Of a stretch of 64,000 nucleotides of DNA, positions 55,800-64,000 are shown piece after piece. Numbering within the stretch: position 1 is the first letter of the stretch; the number at the start of each line of letters is the position of its first letter. Both the position numbers and the translations under genes were made by a program. The stretch spans positions 20,389,631-20,453,630 of the forward strand of contig OY294070.1 of NCBI GenBank assembly GCA_958510875.1, written 5' to 3'. The notes below the pieces were generated by a model. The model was not told the DNA's origin. It searched no databases and saw only the letters and a list, made by a program, of their open reading frames with translations. The stretch is from Endomychus coccineus (Eukaryota; Arthropoda; Insecta; Coleoptera; Endomychidae).

Positions 55800-56660
55800 A
55801 AAGTTCCCCATCCCGCAGTTGATGAAAGCAAATTGCCCTAAACATTTAATCCAAGATCTTAATTCCCTCAAAAAAAATCCTTATTTAGGTATTTTAAAAG
55901 ATGATAAAGGAAACTTCACTGTTTTCATGCATCGTTCAGATTATGATAACAAAATCCTGCACCATCTCCAAACTGATTCCTATAAACTCCTACCAACAGC
56001 TCCCACCCCTTCTATAGAACGTCCAGTTTCACAAATCATCCGTCATTCTCCCGTTCCTGATCCAGATAAGAAATTTCTTATCCCCCATTGTTCAAGAAGC
56101 CCCGATTATATGGTTTGCCTAAAATTCATAAGCCCTCAGTTCCCTTGAGACCAATTGTAAGCACTATCGGATCTCCTACTTATAAACTCTCTCGATATCT
56201 GTCATCTATTCTCAAACCTTTTGTAGGTTATTCCAACAGTTTTATCCTAAATTCTTTTTATTTTCCTTAAAAACTCCAAACCCAGAAAGTCGACCCAAGA
56301 GATTTATGGTCAGCTTCGACGTCGAATCACTCTTTACCAATGTTCCTATTCCAAACACTATGTCCATAATTTCTAAACTGTTACCTGCCAAAAACGTTTC
56401 AATTGACTTACTTCCGTTAATTGATTTTTTTCTATCTTCCACATATTTGCCGTACTATGGCAAGTTTTACGAGTAGTCCTTGGGAGCTGCCATGAGTTTC
56501 CCATTTTTTCCAGTCATAGCTAATGTCTTCTTTTGAGCAAGATGCTATTGACTCATCTATTCTCGAGCCGAAATGTTGGTTTAGATATGCTGACGATACT
56601 TTTGTTATTTGGGAACATGACGCGGGAATCTTGTTCCCTTCCTCAATGATTTAAATCCAT
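55800..56660 (+). pseudogene. PLE family 2 reverse transcriptase, frameshifted
   Basis: Opens LMKANCPKHLIQDLNSLKKN, then (frame change near 56090) [40 protein letters not shown], and further frame breaks with MVSFDVESLFTNVPI-like motif A and FRYADDTFVIW-like motif C. YGLPKIHK and LRPIVS are PLE signatures. Several stop codons interrupt the frame; clearly dead. Confidence 0.75.
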
Positions 56661-57936
56661 TACATCCGTTTCACCATGGAAGTTGAATCGAAAGTTTCAC
56701 TCCCATTCCTAGATATATTAGTTACTTGACAGACTGACGATACTTTTGGACACCCTGTGTGTCGAAAACCCACTCACGCCGATAGATATCTCAATGACTT
56801 TTCCCACCACCACCCTGACCAGAAGAAATCTGTCTTAAACTCCTTGGTCCACGCCCACGGAACTGTTAACTTATCCGAACCCCAATCCTTAAAATCATAA
56901 TCAAAACACCTTCCATCTGTCTTAATATCAAATAATTTTTCCCATTATAACATTCAAAAAGCCATAAAGAAATAATCGTCGCCTAAAATTTCAAATTAAC
57001 CTGAGCCACAAACCTCCCACTGCCTATCTTCCATATATCGAAAATATAACAGATTGAATTCCCAAAATCCTCAAGAAGCATAATATTTATACTCATTTCT
57101 CCACACTTCCAGAACTATTTCAGCTTTGCAAACCTATCAAAGATCCCCTTCCTCCTCTTCATTTAGAAGGTGCTTATAGCATTCCCTGTTCTTGATAGAT
57201 AAAGTCTACATTGGTGAAACAGGTCGTACAGTAGCTGACTGTATATGAAAGTGATACCAGTAGATCTGCGCTTGCGGAAAATTAGTTTGACACAAATCAT
57301 CAAATCTTTTTCGAAAATACTTAAATTCTACCCCGAGCCCCAAACTTTTATCAGCGATAAATTATTGACACCATAGCAATCCTAAATCGTCCAGATAATT
57401 TGAACCGTGACTCATGATATTACCTTTCCAACATTTGGAAACCTATTCTCGAAAATTAGACTTCGCACATGATCACACAACGGCAGAGTCAGGTGCCAGA
57501 ACAGAGTTAACCATCCGAATAAAGGCAGTGAACGGTGTAGAGTGAAGGTTTCTCTTCTACAATAAATACCGCTACAGAAAGCGCAAAAAAATCAGTTTCA
57601 GTTCAAGCCTCAAGCCAAGAATTTTTTAATGAAGAGTTAGTAAAAAAATTACATCAAAACCTAACAGCCGTTTCCACTTTTCACTTTTGTAACTAAAATA
57701 TATCAAACACGTTTCATTCTTGGTGTTAAAGTGTAATTTGTTCGTCAAAGCCTGTATATTCTTATTTGGAAGAAAAAACCTATTTTCCAGTATTTCAATC
57801 AGTTCTAATTGCGACAAATCGCTCTAAGTCTAAGATTGTTTGTAATTTTTTCAGCAATTGTCCAATTTGAAAACATCAGCTGAAATATTCCACTTTCCTT
57901 GGGATGAGAAATCTAATAAGCCAACGTTTTTGTTCC

Positions 57937-58363
57937 AAAAATAGATATCAAACCTGCTCAAAACATGAAGCTGCTTTATATAACAGGAAAATAAAATGCC
58001 ACTACAACAAAATCAAATTGCTTGGTAACACCATGAGTCCGTAAGACGAGTCGCTCTACCATGGTGTTGCCGCTTTTTTTCAAAAATAGGTATTAAACCT
58101 GCTCAAAACATTGAGCTGCTTTGTATAACAAGAAAATAAAGCGCCACTACAACAAACTCAAATTGCTTGGTAACACCATGAGTCCGTAAGACGAGTCGCT
58201 CTACCATGGTGTTACCGCATTTTTTCAAAAATAGGTATTAAACCTGCTCAAAACATTAAGCTGCTTTGTATAACAAGAAAATAAAGCGCCACTACAACAA
58301 ACTCAAATTGCTTGGTAACATCATGAGGCCGTAAGATGAGTCGCTCTACCATAGTATTACCGC
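57937..58363 (+). repeat. 145-bp tandem satellite, three units with hairpin
   Basis: Units begin at 57937, 58082 and 58227 (period exactly 145). Each contains AAACCTGCTCAAAACAT, GCCACTACAACAAA and a hairpin GGTAACACCAT with ATGGTGTTRCC around GAGTCCGTAAGACGAGTCGC. The third unit has two C-A mismatches in the stem. Located in the last intron of the CD36 gene. Confidence 0.9.
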
Positions 58364-58893
58364 AAACCGATTTGATCGCTTTTAAGATTTCAGACAGAAT
58401 TATTGATGGTATTGGCACGAATTGCTTTAATTGAGATAGTTTCAATATTGTATCTATTTATTTCACTCAAATATTAACAAAATGTTCGTTTATCTTGTTC
58501 ATTCTGACACAATGAATAATAATGACTATCGGACTGACATTAGATTTAGGTAACTATTTATATTCGTGATGGTCATGTCAACGTAGTCTTACCGCCATAA
58601 AAGGAAGGAACTGTGTGCTATTTTAGCACATGAGGGAATATAATTCTAGGGAAAAAACATGTTGTATGGTAAAATTATTTTATTTAAAATAGTTTACAAA
58701 TTGACTTCCTATTATTAGTTTGCAGGAGATATTCTTCTTACTTATTGCTTGTATGGAATCTCTACTATCCGTAAGGATTTCCATTTCTTCACCACTGATT
58801 TTGCGGTCATAACTTCCTTTGCTCAATAACGCGGGCTATAGATTTATTCCTGACATGGATTGTTTTATGATTTCTCTTACCTTTAATTTGCAG

Positions 58894-59121
58894 AGTATTG
58901 GCGAAAAGGATTTATCAGCAGATATGGTTAATCTTATCTACACCTTAACTTACACTGTCAAAATAGTGGAAGGAGTTCTTAAGTATGGCAGCATCATCAT
59001 GGCTCTGGTCACCATAATACCAATTCTTATAAAACTGAAAAACGGAATCCGACCAGCCGAACGGACCAACAGTGTCAGACCTTTACAAAGATGCAACAGC
59101 GGAGAGAGCGGTGAAAACTGA
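58894..59121 (+). CDS. CD36/scavenger receptor class B, last exon
   Basis: Acceptor TTTAATTTGCAG, phase 0. Encodes SIGEKDLSADMVNLIYTLTY, TVKIVEGVLKYG, the C-terminal membrane helix SIIMALVTIIPILIKL and a 35-residue cytoplasmic tail ending NSGESGEN, stop TGA at 59119-59121. Together the eight exons give about 497 residues, close to the 470-530 usual for the family, so only a short N-terminus is missing. Whether it is an SR-BI-, emp- or SNMP-type receptor cannot be decided here; the sparse cysteines argue against a typical SNMP. Confidence 0.9.
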   Translation, partial: SIGEKDLSADMVNLIYTLTYTVKIVEGVLKYGSIIMALVTIIPILIKLKNGIRPAERTNSVRPLQRCNSGESGEN

Positions 59122-59189
59122 ATATCTTAACCCACAAAAGTTAATAAACGGTTTAAAATTGAGATTGGAAACATTTTGTCCTAATTTCC

Positions 59190-59195
59190 AATAAA
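59190..59195 (+). terminator. Polyadenylation signal of the CD36-type gene
   Basis: AATAAA 69 bases after the stop codon, a plausible short 3' untranslated region. Confidence 0.6.
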
Positions 59196-59199
59196 GAAA

Positions 59200-60034
59200 T
59201 AATTGTGAAAATATTCCTGAAGCGATGTTGACAGAATAATGGAGAAATTGGAAAATAGATACGCGATGTACCTATGATCGGTTGTGTGCATTAGAATTTG
59301 CACTTAGGCCCAGAATATCACTTCTATCGCGAATTTTCATGATTCAGGAACATATAATTTTTCCTGTGAAAATTAAATATTGGTTATAGATTTTCTTGAA
59401 GGTTAAAATGTTCTTAACACAACCACAATTTCTTCATAATTGTTCACAGTTTTTCTTTCACTTTTTTTTATATATACCAATAGAAATTAGAAAAACTATA
59501 TAACTAGAAAGGATTAACCTCAGTGAATTATAATATCCGTCCATGAATACTCTCATCAGGGATATTTATTAAAATTATTTTGTTGAATATAGCTCTACTC
59601 GATTTCTAAGGCAAAACGTGCATTCGTTATTATAAATGTTATGGTAAAATGCGTTTTTATTTGAGAGTTGAATGGTATGCTGAATAATTTACATGTTTCG
59701 AAAATTTATCCAGTGTTTCGAAAACATGTGTACTGAAAAACTTTTTTTTGAAGATAAGACTGAATTTTTATATAATTATCATGTTGATAGTTCTACGTTT
59801 TTAATATCTAGGATGTAATAATTTAATTTTTTTACTAGTAAAATAAATTAAACATATCTATTGTTTTCATTCATAAGTTCTAGTGATAGTATGTATAATT
59901 TAAAAAGAGCTTCAGGCATTCGATGTTTACATGGCGGCGCATAGCTTGTCTGTCTTGTAGAAAAACAATATAATACGTCTATCCAATACACAAGGCTTGC
60001 CCTTTAGATCTTGACTTAACAAGCCACAGGCTTA
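59200..60034. other. Downstream sequence, no gene recognised
   Basis: AT-rich intergenic sequence with no supportable feature. Confidence 0.35.
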
Positions 60035-62462
60035 GTCGAGGAAATAAAGCACTAAAATAGACCAAACCTTCCAAACTTGGCGCTGTCAAATGGATTGAGA
60101 TGCGGTTTTCTGCATTCGATTCAGAAAGTGATTTAGAAAATTTGTCCGGTATTTTTTTTTGCGGAAAAAATGTATTGCATTCCTACTGTCAAAAAATGCA
60201 TTTTTCTGCACTTTTTGAGGTGAATGAAAAAAATGGAGTCGAATTTGTTTCTCGGGGGTCCCCTTGGACCTCCCCCGGGGTAACCGGGCGTCTTGACGCC
60301 GTAGATATCGATGAAATTGATTAAATAAGTATTGTTCACATTCACTTCAAATTCGGAATACGTATTATATTCAATAAATAATGGAACACGAAATAAAAAA
60401 TGAAACGTGTGGCACTCGGGGACTGCCGTGGTAAAGCTATTGCATAGCACTACGCCACTGGAAAAAGTTGGGCAGAAAAACATCCACTACCCCTTCAAAA
60501 TCTTCACGAATTATGAGTATCATCTTGATCTCTATGAAGAGTATTCTGTGACAAGCATAGATACCTCTACTACCGGTAGTAGAGTTATCTATGGTGACAA
60601 GTGTCAGTTGACTTGTAAACACAATTTTATACGAAAGTTTTAACGTTCAGATCTCGATAGCGCTTCCGGCTCCGGGATTTTCACGTGGCCTATCGAAATT
60701 AGAAGGTTCGAATTGTATAAAAACACAATTGCATGAACGCCAGACGTCTTATGTAATTAGCTACGCACGTAATAATTTTGACATATCATCGAGGAGCTCG
60801 CTGCGCGTAAGTTAGAGTTTATACATTTTACCTCTATTTTGTTAATTTGGGGCCGTTTCGAACCCCGTGCGGCCGGCGCCAGTTGTAATAAAGTATTTTG
60901 GGCTATGGGCCGCTAGTTTTTACCCGCTTTCGGTATATTTAAGTAGCTAGAAAATCCCCTTTCGTACGTCACATGTCAGATGCTAGTAGGTGACAGCTGA
61001 GAATACCTCAAACTGTTTTAATTAAATTTTCCTATTTAAACGACATTTTGGGGCCCGAGACTATGCTATTTAGTTGGCCCCGTTCATAAACTAACGACAT
61101 GGAGCGAAAACCGCATGCGAAAAGTCCTCGTTAAGACGTTCTATGTACCGTAAATTTGTACTTTTCTAACTCGCAAGCTACGCGCTTCTCACGTGAACGT
61201 CATTCGATTTATCGAAAATTAACCAGTTCAAAACAGTTTTCGACCCACTTTGGGGCTATCACGACCTTTTAAAAGGTTCAAAGTTAACATTTCGACAATT
61301 TTAAGCTCGGCCGAGCTACATGGTAGGCGGAGTGGTGGGTCTTAGGATATTTCGTTACGGTATCTGTTTTTTGTTTTTTTAGATTTTCGTTATGGTATTT
61401 GTCTTTTGTTTTTTTTTTCTTGATTCGGTCGCCGCGCTCAAAGCGCCCGCGATAAAAGCTATATGCAATAGCTTAAAAATTGTTTTTAATGTTTTTTTTA
61501 ACTGTTCAAGAGGTGATATAAAGGTTGCTAGTGATTACGACGTGAAAAAACTCTTCTGCAATACCTGTTGGTACCCTGAGACTGGGTAAACACGTCATCT
61601 TCTAGGAATTTGTTTATTTTTCTTCATAAAAGGTAACAAATTCTGGCTCTCGGGGGTTTTCAAAGTCGCCGATCACGACTATGACGCTCGCAATATTCAA
61701 TACTTCGGGTCTCTGGAGCCCTGTTTATCCAGGCCCTCTTCTAGGAATTTGTTAATTTTCCTTCATAGAATGTAATAAATTCTGGTTCTCGGGGTTTTTA
61801 TTGTCGCCGATCACGATTATAATACTCACAATGTTGTGCAAATTCTTAGAAGATGAAGTGAATACAGAAGGCTTCAGAGACCCGGAAACACCCCTAGGCA
61901 ATTTGCAGAACATTGCGAGTGTCACAGTCGTGATCGACGACTTTGAAAACCCCCGACAGCTAGAATTTGTTACATTTAATGAAGAAGAATTAACAAATTC
62001 CTAGAAGATGACGTGCTTACCCGGACTCAGGGTACACCAGGTATTGCAGAAGAGTTTTTTCAAGTCGTAATCATCACTAGCTCCTTTTATATCACCTCTT
62101 GAACAGTTAACAAACATTAAAAATTATTTTTTAATTAACTTCATCGATATCTAGGGCGTCAGGACGCCCAGATACCCCGGGGGAGGGCCAAGGGGAGCTC
62201 AGAGAATTTTCTTGATAGCATATTCGTGTTCAGCGACCCCAAAAAAAAACCTAGAAACCAATTCGAGTCCGTTTTTTTATTCACCTCAAAAAGTGCACTC
62301 TGAAAAACGCAGTTTTTGGCTGTAGAATTGAATAAATTTTTTCCGCAAAAAAAAATACCGGACAAATTTTCTAAATCACTTTCTGCATCGAATGCAGAAA
62401 ACCGCATCTCAATCCATCCAAGTGCGCCGGGTTTGGAATGTGGAATGCTTTATTTCCTCGAC
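60035..62462. mobile_element. 2.4-kb foldback element with GTCGAGGAAATAAAG ends
   Basis: TA-flanked ends (60033-60034 and 62463-62464), same termini as 4180-4907. Outer arms of about 250 bp pair (TTTAGAAAATTTGTCCGG at 60130 with its inverse near 62360). A second pair of inverted blocks lies inside: TGATATAAAGG around 61513 with its inverse near 62090, and TTCTAGGAATTTGTT units at 61600 and 61738 (direct) with inverted copies at 61985-62005. The left centre (60620-61350) is GC-richer and unrelated. Apparent open frames in the arms are mirror images, so I do not call them genes. Confidence 0.8.
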
Positions 62463-62553
62463 TAGCTATACTGAAGCTGGTCACCTGTATAATAAGGCAT
62501 AATGCTGCAATAGCGACAGTAAAACAAAAGTTCTATTAATTTTTTAGCACATA

Positions 62554-62600
62554 CGAGGGCAAGGTGAAAAGTCCCTGAAAAAATATACAGATGGCGACAC
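62554..62600 (+). repeat. Solo mariner end (DD34D family)
   Basis: CGAGGGCAAGGTGAAAAGTC after TA, the left end of the mariner family at 18008 and 32149, without any transposase. Confidence 0.7.
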
Positions 62601-62857
62601 ACACACATCAGTTTTCTGATAACTTGCCTATGCTGTCACCTTACGAAAATCGTCTCAAAAAACTACATCTTGCTCGAATGGCCATCAAAATATCCTCGTT
62701 ACAATTTTGTAACTGGTGCAAGGATCATAATGTAAAGCCTTTATCTGTATCTATATTTAATAATGTCATGGATTTGATTATTAATTGAGAGGGAGGGGGC
62801 ATTGCGGTTAAGCCTTTTGGTCCCCTTGTCACGTGTCACCTAATAGAGCGGTTCCCA

Positions 62858-63069
62858 CCACAGAGATGGAGAATAGAGTACCAGAGGCATATATATTGAA
62901 AGTAAATTGAACGGCTCCCGTTTATTTTTGTGCGGTAAGGCATTACACATGCGCGAAGGTGTGCGCCACCTAAACTAAAAGTAGAGAAATTTGTATTATT
63001 TATACTACACAAAAATAAACGGGAGCCACGCTTTAGAATTCTCTGGTCCTCTATTCTTCATCTCGGTGG
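62858..63069. mobile_element. About 210-bp foldback MITE
   Basis: GAGATGGAGAATAGAG on the left and its imperfect inverse on the right (CTCTATTCTTCATCTC), and inner arms GGCTCCCGTTTATTTTTGTG (62910) with the inverse at 63009. Confidence 0.7.
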
Positions 63070-63249
63070 TTCCCACCCACGAATATTCATCTATCAACCA
63101 GAGAGGCAGTTTCCGCCCGAGAGTGTTCACCATTCTGCCCTAGATGAACGATTCCTAAGGAGGTTAACACCAACTTCGTGATATATTATTCATACTTCGT
63201 CCTAGTGAAGTGGTTTCCACTCCAGGGTGTTTATCAGGATTCAGATATA

Positions 63250-63655
63250 AGCGAGATTGATTGTTCTTTTTCACCACACCACCAAGGCGTATGTCAACCG
63301 CGGCTTAAGGATGGTTTCAAAGATCCACATTATGGTGTTTGGGCTGAGACCCAAATTGTGCACAACCAGAAGGCTGCAGTGAATTTGCGGTATTGTTGTT
63401 TTAGTTGTGGATTCCATGGAATTTTATTGCCTAAGATAACTCCTAGGTATTCAGCTTGGTCGCTGATTTCAATCACCTGACCTGAAATGGTCAGCTCTCT
63501 GGGTTCTTAGGGTTAATCTTCAAACCTTTATCACTGCACCATTTATTCGTTGCAGTCAGGGCTTTTTGTATTAGGTCCATCAGTTTTCAGAAAATTTCCT
63601 CTGATAATCATGAGTATGTCGTCGGCATACCCAATCACGTACAATTTTGTCCAAA
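63250..63655 (-). pseudogene. Non-LTR reverse transcriptase fragment with YADD
   Basis: Minus strand: VIGYADDILMIIRG (motif C), then NEWCSDKGLKINP, ISDQAEYLGVILGNKIPWNP and QLKQQYRKFTAAFW. This is the palm-thumb part of an insect non-LTR RT. Frameshifts near 63500. The next residues of the family (FWTCRRALSRQWG) are seen at 45.93 kb. Confidence 0.7.
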
Positions 63656-63897
63656 GAAAGACCAATGCCAGATCTGTAATTCACACAAATTGGAACAATA
63701 TCCTGATGATGAGCATGCTGTTCATATCCAAAGGAAAGAAGAAGTGAGAAAAAAAAGACAAAGAAAATGGAGTTCTTTTTATCGCTTCAGTAAAAGAAGT
63801 CATACAATTTTCAGAACCCTCCAACTACTTAAGATTAAACATATAAAAATTAATTTGGCAATGCAATGTTATCAATTGAGGTGGTTTTGGTCTTAAG
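63653..63897 (+). other. Possible TE-derived CxxC coding fragment
   Basis: A plus-strand reading KKDQCQICNSHKLEQYPDDE, HAVHIQRKEEVRKKRQRKW is open for about 68 codons in one frame and resembles short zinc-binding pieces in insect transposon proteins. It overlaps the edge of the RT relic. The family is not identified. Confidence 0.3.
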
Positions 63898-64000
63898 TTA
63901 TCAGCCTTTTGGCTAATGTACAATTTTTGTTTTTTTATAAACTATTATTAAGTACTACGGTCCACCGGGGGGTGGAACAGTATAATTAGCGTCATTAGAT

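Larger units (their letters stand above)
54536..57620 (+). mobile_element. Penelope-like element (family 2) split by a GC-rich insert
   Basis: An inverted end piece (CTTGAATAGAAGACTTCCGC from 54533, minus-sense hammerhead sequence) is cut at 54609 by an insert and resumes at 55716. RT sequence follows at 55800-56660 and GIY-YIG sequence at 57170-57430, ending in TTTCAGTTCAAGCCTCAAGC at 57598. This is the longest PLE copy in the window. Many frameshifts. Confidence 0.75.

Noticed and set aside
60100..62407. Two similar open frames (MRFSAFDSESDLENLSG and its mirror copy).
   Set aside because: They are the two arms of an inverted repeat, and neither shows a protein motif; similarity is explained by the foldback.

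Overview
The window looks like an insect nuclear genome, and a beetle is my best guess. It is AT-rich, its genes are split into small exons with GT-AG introns, and most of the sequence is transposable-element debris: Tc1/mariner-type DNA transposons, Penelope-like elements (PLEs) with hammerhead ribozymes, non-LTR retrotransposon fragments and foldback/MITE elements. There is no bacterial-style operon, CRISPR array or rRNA. The order assignment is inference; the eukaryotic, arthropod-like character is read from the sequence.

Two host genes can be assembled from exons whose splice phases agree. On the minus strand (16.7 kb down to 3.7 kb) is the 5' part of a gene with a 383-codon first coding exon followed by ankyrin-repeat exons that resemble Bcl3/nuclear IkB proteins. 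Its 3' exons lie beyond the left edge. On the plus strand (37.0 to 59.1 kb) are eight exons of a CD36/scavenger-receptor class B protein, from the N-terminal membrane anchor to the stop codon. Only the short first exon with the ATG is missing. The two genes are divergently oriented, with about 20 kb of repeats between them.

Layout: 0-1.1 kb decayed mariner-like element; 1.3-3.6 kb long-TIR mariner copy A; 3.7-16.6 kb IkB-like gene, whose large intron carries a PLE end and mariner copy B; 17-36.9 kb intergenic repeats (a MITE with perfect 8-bp target duplication, DD34D mariners, non-LTR fragments, foldback elements, mariner copy C nested in a foldback, a 200-bp assembly gap at 33.5 kb and a PLE reverse-transcriptase fragment); 37-59 kb CD36 gene, whose introns hold a large PLE palindrome, a Tc1 remnant, two abutting mariner-like elements (D and E), an inverted-end PLE, a three-level nested insertion and a PLE split by a GC-rich insert; 57.9-58.4 kb a 145-bp satellite; 60-62.5 kb a large TA-flanked foldback; 62.5-64 kb mariner, MITE and non-LTR remnants.

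The most interesting signals are the series of hammerhead self-cleaving ribozymes at PLE ends (several fold completely by hand), the near-perfect 1.5-kb PLE palindrome, mariner copies A and B that share the same disabling lesions, and a TA-flanked foldback family. No transposon copy here encodes an evidently intact protein.
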